Below, piece by piece: positions 34,629-45,323 of a DNA stretch of 64,000 bases (within the stretch, counting starts at the first letter, position 1; each line of letters starts with the position of its first letter). The notes beneath the pieces are model-generated. The model ran no database searches and was not told the origin of the DNA. It saw only the letters and a program-made list of their open reading frames with translations. The position numbers and the translations under genes are program-made. Location of the stretch: assembly GCA_030247855.1 (NCBI GenBank), contig JAPDRN010000168.1:1-64000 (forward strand). Reading direction: 5' to 3'. The stretch is from Knufia peltigerae (lineage: Eukaryota > Ascomycota > Eurotiomycetes > Chaetothyriales > Trichomeriaceae).

Positions 34629-36579
34629 TTCGCGGAGCTGCAAATTGTATTATAGCCGTGAAATACCTACGCCAATGTAAGCTTAGTAGCTAATGCTTGC
34701 TACTGATTCATAGAGATTAAAATAACCCTCACCGGACCGAATCATCACATGGACAAGATGCAATCTCTTCACCGCCCCATAGGGAGCCGAGGCACGAGAA
34801 ACCACAAGCCTAAGACTCGAGGGGCCCGCATACATTAAAGTCGAGTTGCTGACGGAGGTCTGGGACGCGTTAGTGGAATCCCGCGAGCAGAAAAAGCAGA
34901 AGGTCAGAGCTAATGTGAGTGTCGATGAAATCGCTATGAGTCTGCTGCGCCATAGATGTGAAGCCCTATACGAATTCTTGTAGGTGCGTTGTGTTCGAGC
35001 CACATCGAATTTTGGGTGGATTGTTAAGGTTTGAAGATAGAAGGGATCAGAGTGAGGATTGTGCTAGATAGCAGCAGCGTGAAGAGAGAAGGTGATGGCT
35101 AGTATGAGGAGGTTGCTATGGAGCGAATTAGAAGTATCATATGAGTGTTAAATGTTAGGAGGCCATCTTTTCCTTGTCAGCGTTCATGAGCCCAGGGTAT
35201 CAAGATATTAAAGTAGTCCCTCCACGCCAAAATATTACCATGATATATTTTTATTATTACATTATCTACGGAGTACTTTAGGAAGAAATCCACAGGAGTA
35301 ATCAGATAGATAATCTGGCTAATGATACCCTTAACGGCTAACTTTGGCCACACTATAGTTAAGGACCTAATGTGCCACAGCTAATAGCGATAATATCTTA
35401 GTAAACTATTCTAGATATCTTATGTACCTTCACATCGAGATTTTCCTTACTTTTCTAAGGCCAATAATAATGGCTAGTAAGGTTAGTAAAATATGCTTAT
35501 AGTCTAGCTAAAGTAAGGCTATAGACCTCTTCCTTATCTCTTATTCTGAGGGTAATTATGTTACTTATTTAGTATTATGTACCTAAGGCTTATAGTCACT
35601 AAAGAATAACGCACTTATACTCAAGGAAAAGAAGACTTATCTCATTACCTAGGTGCCTAGTTACACGTTATATATCTCTGTGTGTGCCTACTTAGTACTA
35701 TTTACTCATTTTAATGCCATGACTAAGACACTTATACCGTCCCACACACATACTTGCCACAGCTAATTAATGGCTACTAGGAGACACCTCCATTATTTCC
35801 CAGTATAATATAAGGAGGTCTTTACCCCCCTTACGAGCTAACACTCCTTAAGCTCTCTAAGTTCTTATTTAGCTATCACTTAGCTAGTCATTTATTAATA
35901 AAGGCCTATTACGCTATGCTCTTCCCTATTACGATATGACCTAGTCCTCTTAACAGCCTAGAGTTCTCTCTCTTTATCACATACACCTTAGAGCTAAGCC
36001 TTACCGTTCTCTATTAATGACATTTCTGCGATACTACTGCATTGGCCTTATTCGTCGATATCAATTGACGTTCGTTCGTCAGACGCATTCGATATAAAGA
36101 GGAAAAAAGAGTTAAATGAGTAGCGACTAGTGTAATAAGATCATTAGTAGAAAAAATCGCGCCAAGATTCGATGAGTTCTAAGCGCGAGGCGACGAAAAC
36201 GAGGCGACAACACTCATCGTACTGAAATGCTCAGAGCATATCGATGGGTTTCGTCAGGTCGGCTGATAGGGTTCCGTCGGGTCGGTGGGTAGGTGCGCGT
36301 GGGAGACTTGTATATTTCTCGTGCGAGAAACTCGCGCGACCATGATGGATACAAGTATTTACTCGCAGATGAAGACCCACGTGACAATGTAACTAAGTCG
36401 TACCAAATCATTTGGTCCTCGGTTCTACGGGACGAGTGGCCGGACTGCTTAATAAAACAAGCAGATTTTTGCGAACTTGAACTACATTCGCTACCCCGCT
36501 CTGCGCAGCTACTTCCCAGGAATATGAGCTCCGTACCGCCTACGAGTCTTACTTTTTCGCATCAAAGCTGATCATCAAG
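34629..36579. other. Intergenic region with AT-rich patch
   Basis: About 2 kb. A 106-codon minus-strand frame at 34683-35003 has one hydrophobic stretch but no recognised family. About 35210-36010 is AT-rich and TA-dominated, probably a mutated repeat remnant. The last 0.5 kb is the upstream region of regulator 2. Confidence 0.4.
35210..36010. repeat. AT-rich, RIP-like patch
   Basis: Local AT-rich stretch without frames, rich in CTTA/TTAG words. Composition resembles the 15.2-15.7 kb patch. No terminal repeats recognised. Confidence 0.4.
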
Positions 36580-39010
36580 ATGGGTAGGAGCTCGGACAGA
36601 ACAGCCCAGGCACCCCAGCCAAATCGAGTCGATGAAAAGAGAAGGTTGGAGGATGGCGATGAGCCGACCAGCGTCCGCTCGAAACGGCGTGGGTATACCA
36701 TGGTTGCATGGTCTCTGAAATTGCTCTCAGCGTACATGACCGGACGCTGACTGTTTCTCTTAGCAATGAATGCAAGCGTCGCAAAGTCAAGTGTAGCGGG
36801 TCGAAACCTTGCCAACGATGCGACAACCTGTCACTCGACTGCGTCTTCACTCGCAGTTATTACTCAAACTCCATCCGGGATAACGAGTAAGCAAACGCCG
36901 ACGCCTAATTCCCAAAGGATCCAGGCTGACAGCTCTCAAGGGAATTCATCCAAATGAGAAATCAAATTGCGTTCCTGCAGAACCAGATCAACGACCTCAG
37001 CAACAGTCGCAGCGACCCAAGCACACCTCCTGTGCCCAACGACCGCAACGAGGGTCACTTGGTGGCTTCGTCGATGTCCAAAACCCTGAGGACGGTCCCT
37101 GCTGGGTCGCCAGGCTTGGTGGACACAGATATCGCGCAATTCCATGGACCTACGAGTTCCATGTACGGCTTCGACATTGCTAATTCCACCCTGCAGAGCA
37201 TGGGAATCACACCCGCGCCGTCCGACCCGGGGCCTCTTCCCGAGACGAGGAGTACGTGCACACCACCCAAATCTTCCTTGGCTATCGAACTGTCCGGCGA
37301 CCCTTTATGGGCTGTCAACCAAGCAGAAGCCATTCGTCTGTGCAAGGTATATGACGAGGAAATTGGGATCATGTATCCCCACATTGACATGGCCAAGGTT
37401 TTCAGACACGTCCATGCCCTGTTCACATGTACACATGTCACCATCTCCGTCCCGGATGGATCAGGACAGTTGTATTTTCAGGGAACCGATCCGCTCGACA
37501 ATGAGGATGTCATAATTGTGAAAATGGTGGTGGCGATTGGGCTATTGCTGGTGAACAGTGGGAAGAGCGATCTCAGCCAGCAGCTGTACGACTCGATCCA
37601 AGACAACATCAACGCAAAGATTCTGAGTGCGCTTAGTATCAGGTCGGTTACTCTCTTCATTTTGACGGTAAGGATCTCTGTGTCTTACTCCCTGCTACCT
37701 CTCTAAGGGTTGAAATGCAGGCCCACTTTCATTTCCAGAAGGATGAGGAGGCACAGGCATGGCGTTTTATAGGGATCGCGGCGCGGCTGTGTTTAGAAAT
37801 GGGGCTTCATCGCAGCGAGAATATCTCCAAATCCTTTCCCGACGAGGCTGATCGCCTGGAAGCAGTAAGAAACTTCTGGGTTGTGTACGCTCTCGATCGG
37901 CGCTACAGTTTTGGCACAGGGCTACCGTTTGCTTTGCAGGATCAACATCTCGATCGTTCCCTTCCCGGACCGGTAAGTCTAGGACCACATGTCTGACACG
38001 TCGGACTTTGTTGACATGGCCAGGACAATGCATTTCCCTATCTGAAGCATATAACCGAGTTCAACCACATCGCCGGCAAAGTTTGGCACGAAAACATGGT
38101 TTACAAACCGGACGATAAGGACAGGCGTGACGCGGTTGCCTTCTTGGACTACCAAATCTTACAGTGGTACTCTCAACTCCCCGAGTCGCTCACATTTAGT
38201 AAAGATCTTCTTGTCGAGCAGCGAATTCCCAGACGCGGTGCGCGACGGCTTCGATTTCTCATGTACCTGCGGAAGAACCAGGCGAGAATGTCAGTCTACC
38301 GACCCATCCTGTACTCAGCCACGAGCATCAGAGAGAACCGACAGTTGGCCCAAGAGGTAGTCGACGTGGCCAAGGACACGATCCTAACCATCTCTAGCAT
38401 CAACGAGGTCTCGGATCTTTACAGCACGCAACAAGTCTGCTACAACTACTTTCTAGTCCAGGCTATGGCGGTCATCTTTCTTGCCGTATGTCACGCTCCA
38501 GCCGACTTCTGCGACCAGACGCGAGACGAATTCTGCACCGTGGTTGAGCTCATTAAGGGATTCAACACCAGCTCGTATATTGCCAAGCGAGTGTGGCAGA
38601 CGATACGTAGACTCCGCGAGATTGGCGACAAGATTGGACTTCTCGCGCGCCGCGTTTCGGAGCCTGGGCATGACGCGCAACCGCATGACGCCGCGGCCGC
38701 AGCAGCAGCTGTCGCGGGCTTAAGCGCTCACCACCACCAGAAGATGGACGATCCTTTCAGCCTTGAACAGCCACACGCGGCCACGGGCCACGAACTGGAT
38801 TGCTGCCCCGAGGACGGCTATCAGATGAGTGGCGAGTTGACGAGTTTGTTTGCACTTGCCGGAGAGTACAGCGGACTGGGTCTAGCAATGGGCGACGACG
38901 ATCATACCTATGCGGACGGGGACGGCCCCATGGGCAACAACGGCCAAGGAATGAGTGCACTGCTTGGAAGCCAACAAGAGTTTGCCCGGACCCTTGAGCA
39001 GCTGTTTTGA
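36580..39010 (+). CDS. Zn2Cys6 transcription factor (regulator 2)
   Basis: Binuclear-zinc-cluster regulator of 739 residues. Exons: 36580-36710, 36764-36886, 36941-37667, 37721-37972, 38024-39010; 2220 bases. The zinc cluster CNECKRRKVKC - PCQRC - C is completed across intron 1 and preceded by a basic stretch. A short predicted coiled-coil linker (MRNQIAFLQNQINDL) follows. The middle homology domain includes EAQAWRFIGIAARLCLEMGL and FWVVYALDRR. Near the end there is an alanine run and a His-rich patch, then an acidic glycine-rich tail that could activate transcription. Convergent with the fumarylacetoacetase gene, tail to tail. Likely controls the adjacent homogentisate genes or the KstD/BVMO block; inferred from position. 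Confidence 0.9.
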
Positions 39011-39294
39011 GCTTGTGCGGCTCGTTACGGCCTACGTTAATGGTGTACTTTGTTCCCAACAGCTGATCCACGTGGAGATTTGGACAGGTGCTGGGCAGGA
39101 AGACGCAGAGATACAACTGGTCTTCTTCCTTGAGTATGTCCTGCTACGATAGAGTTTTCGAAACCTAGCAGTCGTACTCCGTACACATGACTCTATCGAT
39201 TGCCGATGCACCCCCTTTTCTTCCCCCTCTCCCTCTCCATCTCCCGCCCTAGCTAGGATGCGGTGCGCAAAATCTCGACATCCAGCTTCCGGGT

Positions 39295-40799
39295 TCAGTG
39301 AGTCTTCAACAACGCAGCTTCAATGGTCCCACGACATGATCCAAAGCCCACCAGATCCCGCGATCCAGCTGAAGTGCCACAACATCCCGTGATGGTGATG
39401 GTATCGCCGTCTTGCAAGAACAATCTCTGCTCCTCCCCTCTCAGCTCGATGGCCGCCGTTCCGTTGCGATTCTGTTCGAGAAGACTACCTTGAGACCCGG
39501 GCGTCGAGCCGCTGATGGTTCCCGACCCGAGCAGGTCGCCGACGTTGAGAGGACAACCCGTGATAGTGTGGTGCGTCAGCATCTGCGGGAAGGACCAGAG
39601 TAGGTTTTTTGCGTTGGTGCACGTGATCGTCGTCCGGTGGCCGGCGGTTGCTGTGGTAGGAACAATGGGCATTTCGTCAGCGTTTTGTCTTGTTCAAATG
39701 GTAGTGTGGTTGCTGGGCCGCAATATCATTCTTCACGAGATTTGCTTGGGCGGGAGACAAAAAGAAAGGGGGAAGAGACAAAGGAAAAGGAGGGGCGAAG
39801 CAGTAGGAAGGGAACAAAGTCGCTGCGTTCAGGAAAGCCCTTACTTGTAAGGTCGACCTGGAGATCAATGTCCAAGGCCGTGTCCGCGCGGCTAGGGACC
39901 AGATACGGCGACAGCCTCGACTTGTTCTCCAGCCCCTTGGCGCGGAATGGTTCGAGGGCGTCGGCCAGAATGATCCACGGGCTGATGGTCGTGGCGAAAT
40001 TCTTCGACCCAAAGGGCCCAAGCGGGACGTACTCCCACGCCTGTACGTCGCGGGCCGACCAGTCGTTCATCAAAACGTAGCCAAAGATGTTCTCCTCGGC
40101 CTGTGCCAGTGTCACAGGCTGGCCAAGCGGGTTCGCCGTGCAGACGAAGGCGGCGAGTTCGAGTTCGAAGTCGAGTTTGGCGCAGGGCCTGAATGTCGGC
40201 TCTTTGGGGTCCGATGCGGCATTCTGGAGGACCTGGCCCCATGGCCGGCGCACTGGCGTCCCGGATATCACGATGGACGAGGCGCGGCCGTGATAGCCGA
40301 CCGGCAGGTGCGTGTAATTGGGCTGGAGCGCGTTGTTTGCCCCGCGGAACAGCACACCGACATTGTATGCGTGGTTGGCGCCGGCGTAGAAGTCTGTGTA
40401 GTCTCCAATGCTCATGGGGACATGAGTCCTGACATCGTCCAGCCGAAATAGACACCGTCGCCGTAGGGACTCATTGTTTTTGAGAATCTGCGCGTGGGGC
40501 GAGTCCTGGAGAAACATGCTACGGAGGTACGAGCGAACTTCGCGGTGCACCGCGCGACCCAGTGCTGCAAAATAATTGAGGACGGGTAGGGAGAAAGCGT
40601 TGTTGGCATGGGCTGAGAACGATTCCAGAGCTGCAAATCCGTTTTCTGCAGAGAATATGGCCAGATCCAGGACGTGGGATCCCACTGCGACAGCCGCGTG
40701 ACGCTCGGTCGAGTCGGGTGGACTGATGATGCCAAATGGGATGTTTGCGAGGGAGAAATGGGATCCCTCAGGGACGTCGAGCCACGAGGGAGTCGCCAT
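39295..40799 (-). CDS. fahA: Fumarylacetoacetase
   Basis: Hydrolyses fumarylacetoacetate to fumarate and acetoacetate, the last step of the homogentisate route. Exons 40799-39845 and 39650-39295; 1311 bases, 436 residues, normal length. Landmarks: YTDFYAGANHAYNVG with the catalytic histidine, GYHGRASS, NDWSARDVQAWEY, GPFGSKNFATTISPW, and HHTITGCPLNVGDLLGSGTI in exon 2. The start used is MATPSWLDVPEG; in-frame ATGs at 40805 and 40913 lie upstream. The intron is 194 bases, about three times the local norm, and pyrimidine-rich. The symbol follows Aspergillus nidulans usage. It lies on the same strand as the homogentisate dioxygenase gene, about 0.9 kb downstream. Confidence 0.95.
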
Positions 40800-41669
40800 G
40801 GCCATCCGCTGGTCTAGTTTGTCAGGATGATGGACGGAATGAATGCTCGTAGACGAGGGGTTTTTCTCTTCATAGTCTCGCGACTGGAGGGACTTACAGC
40901 TGGTGACTTTCAAACTTGTATCTTAGGATAGAAAAAGAAAGGCCAAGTGCGAGGAGCAAACGAGAGGCGGTGCTATATCGATGCTTGCTTTGGAGAGACG
41001 GCGATGGCTCCGTGAATTCCTGCCCAAAACATACTACGTAAACATCTGGTGCTCATTCCAGTAAGTCGACATAAGAGATCGGTCGGCTCATTACGGTGGA
41101 CTTCCGCGGGAGAAGGCTTCAGATTTTGCAACGTGCTCCATGGCCTGGGCACTATGCTCGTAAGGACGTGATACCATAAGGTTCGGAGGGTGGTGGCTCG
41201 ACAGCGGAGACATCCGAACATGCACACGAAGTCCTTTTGTTGGACAGAGTGGCAAGGCGGCATTGCTCCGACTTTGAGTATCCCATGCGGAACGCCTCCG
41301 GCGCAAGCATCTTAATGAAGCATCCCTACCCGAAACCTGTTGCACATGCGGCATATTTTTTTTGTTAGTCAGAACGTCAGATCCATCCCCAGGTACGTAG
41401 GATTCTGGTAGCCTTAGGCGAGGGTTGGTATTTGCGGTGGGAAGGCTAGAAACAAAGTCAGACCTAGTCCCTCTATTTGACATCGAACCCACCACACGTA
41501 CCGCGGGAGACGAAGCAAGTATTACGAGTTTGAGGACAAGTCGCTATCAAAAGACGACGGAAGCACGGTGAGGGTGATTAAGAAGAGGTGGCAGCCTTTA
41601 CGTGGCAAGAAGTGGAACCTGTAAAGTACTGTACTATACTAATCGACCAACTGAACGGTGCGTCAGGCC
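40800..41669. other. Intergenic region between HGD and FAH genes
   Basis: About 0.87 kb: 3' flank of the homogentisate dioxygenase gene and promoter of the fumarylacetoacetase gene. A 134-codon minus-strand frame at 41091-41495 shows no family resemblance. The maleylacetoacetate isomerase gene that often sits beside these two in fungi is not here. Confidence 0.45.
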
Positions 41670-43171
41670 TCAAAGGCTGCCAGAAGGGGCCTTGAAACGA
41701 GGCCGCAGCGACTCCCAGCTGTCTGCATTGTAGTTTTCCTGGACCTTGCGGCACGTTTCCAATCCCCAACCCGTCACCCCAACCATGTAGCAACTCTCGA
41801 ACATGAAGGCCATGCTGCCTTGGCCGACCATCTGTGGACCCAATCGAGCGTCCGTCGCAGCCTCGAAGGTTTCCCGGTCCGGTCCATGGGCGCTCATAAT
41901 ATTGTGTAGACTCGCACCTGCCGGCTTGAAGCCTCCTCCAATCTTTGCGTCGTAGTCGCCATGAATGAGGCCCATGAACTCCGACATGGTATTGCGATGG
42001 TACCAAGGAGGACGAAAGGTGTCTTCTTGCACCAGCCAGCGTGGGGGGAAGATGACAAAGTCGGCCACCGCGGTACCTGGTCGAGATGAGGGCGCGGTCA
42101 GAACCGTGAATATAGAGGGATCGGGGTCTGCGAGTGGGTAATGTGGTCAGCCGAGCTCGTGATTGCGCCCTTCTATTTCTTAAATGTCTTCCGGGCGCAC
42201 GAGACAACTTACGGTCGAAGGAGATGCTCCCGATCGTGTTGAACCTTCCAAGGTCGTACTTGTACGGGTAATACCTTCCGTGCCACGCCACGACGTCGAA
42301 TGGAGTGTGGTTCTGTTGGGCCACAAAGAGCCGGTCGTTGAACTTGGCAATGACGTTCCACGGTGCCGCCGTAGTACCCGTTGTGGCCTCTTCAAAAGCC
42401 GCCCGAGGGGCTTGAAAGTCTCTCGCGTTGGCCAGTCCATTGGAGCCGATGGGTCCCAGTTCCGGCAGCTCAAGATGACCGGCCTCGTGGAGCTCGAGTA
42501 TGTATCCTCTTATCGGACCCTCGGGGAGGGTCACGCGATACCTGACGCCTCGAGGCATCACACAGATCTCGTTGGGCCGGACGAGGAGCCTCCCCATCTC
42601 GGACTGGATGTCCATGACGCCGTGCTGAGGGACAATGAGGAAGTCTCCATCGGCAGAGTAGAAGGCGGTGTTCTCGTCCATGTCCCTGCCGGCCGTGTAG
42701 ATCGAGATGCTGATCCCGGTCTTCAGGGCGATTTCTCCCGCACGCGCAACGACATTTCGGGCTCGAACCCAGTCGACACTTTCGTCGACATCGAAAGGAT
42801 CCCAGCGGAGCTGATTCGGTAGCTGGTGTACAATGTGATCTTGTGCTTCGTCCTCGGCAGAACGGGTGCTTGTGTAAGGCTTGAACGGTGCGTGTGCAGA
42901 CGCTGGCAAAATCCGGTAGAGCCAAGACTGTAGATTCTCTTGCCTGGGAGCCGTGAACGCGGTCCCGGAGAACTTTTCTGCGTACAAGCCGTAGGGTGGC
43001 TTCTGAGGAGAATTGGCTCCTAGGGGCAACGAACCTGGCACCGCCTCTGACCTTCAACATGTAAGTACAATGCTCGGAAAGTTTTGGGTGTGAGAATAAG
43101 TACTCATGGTATGCCAGAAAACCGTTGTGATACTGATAGCGCTCCGGCGTAGTAAACTTGGTCGTTGGCAT
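41670..43171 (-). CDS. hmgA: Homogentisate 1,2-dioxygenase
   Basis: Fe(II) cupin dioxygenase that opens homogentisate to maleylacetoacetate. Exons from 43171 (or 43258) to 43104, 43051-42213 and 42127-41670. With the ATG of MPTTKFTTPERY the product has 454 residues, like other fungal enzymes; the 43258 ATG adds 29 residues. Landmarks: GFLAYHESEAVPG across intron 1, NSPQKPPYGLYAEK, FDVVAWHGRYYPYKYDL, SISFDHPDPSIFTVL across intron 2, WYHRNTMSEFMGLIHG with the His and Glu iron ligands, and SAHGPD with the third ligand. Intact and probably active. The neighbouring catabolic genes suggest it serves the locus product and not only tyrosine breakdown, but that is inference. The symbol follows Aspergillus usage. 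Confidence 0.95.
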
Positions 43172-43960
43172 CGTCCCTGATTTCGCTGGCCCTTTTCCCT
43201 CTTTTACTTCGGTACTGCTAGTTTGTGGTGTATCTGATGGTCCTGCGTGCTTGGTCACCAGGAATTGTTGGTCCAGTGTTCGTCTTGGGATGATGTGTTC
43301 GGCTTCGCGACTATTTACCGTTCTGCGCTCGGCCCTCTAGAGGCCGGGGATGCGGCGCTCAAGTTCCAGAAGGCTCACATTTCGCCACTTTTCCGCGCAT
43401 CTTTCACAGCCTGTCGCCTGCCCGTGTTGAAGCGGGCTCGAATTAATGGATCAAGAGGTTCCTGTTAGCTAGCTACGTTGCTTCCACAACAACGACAGGA
43501 AATGGGGCGTCGATCCTGCGAGCGGAGCTTCCGTTCGAGAATAACGCTAGTCTCCACAATTTTATGCTCAACGGAGGTGCCTCCGTACCAACTTGGTCGC
43601 CTCAAGAAGCCTTATTCAAATATCCGAATAGCCGATGGGGTGCTTTCCGAGTCTGGTCTGTTCCCAAAATTATCTTCATCTACGGATATTGACATTGGAA
43701 GTGCGGTTATGCTTGCTTTGCCGCTTTGGAGCTTCTGAATGCAGTTACCGGAGTCGTGAGGGCTCCCAAAGGCATAACACCCTCTTTCCTGTATGCCTGT
43801 ACATACATAGGATTTCTACTCTATGTCTCTGTATCATCGTTCACACGAGATTCAAGGCACCTTGTATGAAGTTACAGTACACCCAATATAATCGACCGCT
43901 TGCAAGGTGCCTCGCTCGCTAGTGGGTGCCTAATTCCTGCATAGTCTGGAGATTTTGCAC
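43172..43960. other. Upstream region of HGD gene
   Basis: Promoter side of the homogentisate dioxygenase gene. Small frames on the plus strand look like chance. No RNA gene is seen. Confidence 0.4.
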
Positions 43961-43974
43961 GAACATGTGTGCCG

Positions 43975-44760
43975 CTAGCCAACGCCGCAGACGCTCACTC
44001 TGGATATACAGCAGAATGTTTCGATTTCGTAGATGGCTCGCCAACAGTGCTTCCGAGTCTCGATTGTCCTTCGGGGAGCCTTGTGTAGATAAGAGCAGAG
44101 TCTACAAAATTGTGCATTAGTATGTTTTGATGCAGGTTGAGGGCGTGTGTCAACCGCAAGGCGCAACCACAAAGTGGCCACGCCAAACAAGGATCTCCCC
44201 GCTGGAGATAATAGCGCGCCTAATAGAATGCAAGTCTGTACTACTTCCACGAAGTCTTTAGTGTCGAAAAAATGTTTTCTGGTACCAGCTACGTGTCTAT
44301 ATTTAGCTTCCTTAGCAGTGTTAATCTATGTCTAGTAACACGTTCAACAGCGATGGCCAAGATAGCGAGCTGGGTACTGACAAATCCGACAGGGAGTCGT
44401 ACCCTCCTCCGGCCCTGTGCGTTGTATAGCAGTGCAAATATCTCCCAAAACTCGTCCCGATGGAAGGCGAGCCAAGATACTCGGTCATAATAAATGTTGA
44501 CAAGCAAATTGGCAATATCGCGCTCTGGTAGACAGAAAAATAGCTGGTTACGGAGCGCAGATAGCTTTGCGAGGAGTTTTTGTTGTGTCGTTCGAACTTG
44601 GAGTGACTTCACGGCGGTTGCTTCCACGCAACGACGTCCTCACACAACCGCTGGCCTGAGGGTTGCATGGTCGAAATGACTGCCGCCGATGTCGTTGGCC
44701 CTTTGGGAAAGCCATGATTATGGTACTCAAAGACCTAGAAGCATTATTTAGCCAGTGCAA
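43975..44760 (-). pseudogene. Decayed fungal-specific transcription factor relic
   Basis: Read on the minus strand, pieces of the regulator middle homology domain appear in order but in different frames. At 44627-44289 there is LRNQLFFCLPERDIANLL followed by YYDRVSWLAFHRDEFW. At about 44250-44170 there is EVVQTCILLGALLSPAGR. At about 44185-44125, in another frame, ALRLTHALNLHQN appears, and at about 44060-44000 RKHCWRAIYEIETF. These match, in order, the usual segments of Zn2Cys6 regulators. Stops and frame changes separate them and no zinc cluster was found upstream. Seen: the ordered segments. Inferred: a dead regulator gene, fifth of its kind in the window. Introns could explain some frame changes but not the stop after NIDT. 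Confidence 0.6.
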
Positions 44761-45323
44761 ATCTCCAGCTTTCGAGACCCCATACTTTTTCTACCAAAGT
44801 CATTGTAAAACTGTTTTACGCATAAAATGCTCTGGTCATCTGCGGTCTCCTTTTCCATCTGGATATTGCTCGAACACGAATCTCCACGTTCTCTTGAGAA
44901 GATTCGAAGATGTATTCGAGGTCCGGGCGTGGTGAAATGCCGACGTGATGAAATGAGCCACCGTTACTTAGACTTCTTTCACGCCGTACTCGACTCGGTC
45001 CTCAGTCTCTCGTGGGTGGAGTTGTATGTACCTGACAGGGGTGGTCTGCGGCACGAAATCGCAGCACTGGTGGTGGCCAGCGGCAGCCACGGGTGAAGAT
45101 AATTGGTTCTACGACGCACGCATACGGACGTTGACTGAAGAAAGGGCAGATATGCGAGGTATTCCGCCACAAATGGGCAAACCAACGGCATGGTCGCTAT
45201 GAAGTCCAACATAAATACACGCCTGATCACTGAACCTTAGTGACTTCCCCCCAGTCTCACGGCTCACTGGTAAGGGGACTTCGGCCATAACAGGGCATGT
45301 TGATATTCTCTATTTGTCCTCCT
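44761..45323. other. Intergenic region
   Basis: Between the regulator relic and the ABM-domain gene. A minus-strand frame at 44979-45230 has no recognised family; it could be more of the relic. Nothing else is seen. Confidence 0.35.

Noticed and set aside
34683..35003. Minus-strand frame of 106 codons with a hydrophobic stretch, possible small membrane or secreted protein
   Set aside because: The hydrophobic stretch starts about 20 residues in after a basic run and the rest resembles no family; too short to support without expression data.
41091..41495. Minus-strand frame of 134 codons between HGD and FAH genes, considered as the missing isomerase
   Set aside because: It lacks any glutathione-S-transferase features and is rich in Arg/Ser/Pro as random frames are.
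42184..42822. Plus-strand frame of 212 codons
   Set aside because: It is antisense to the conserved homogentisate dioxygenase exon; its openness follows from that gene's codon use.
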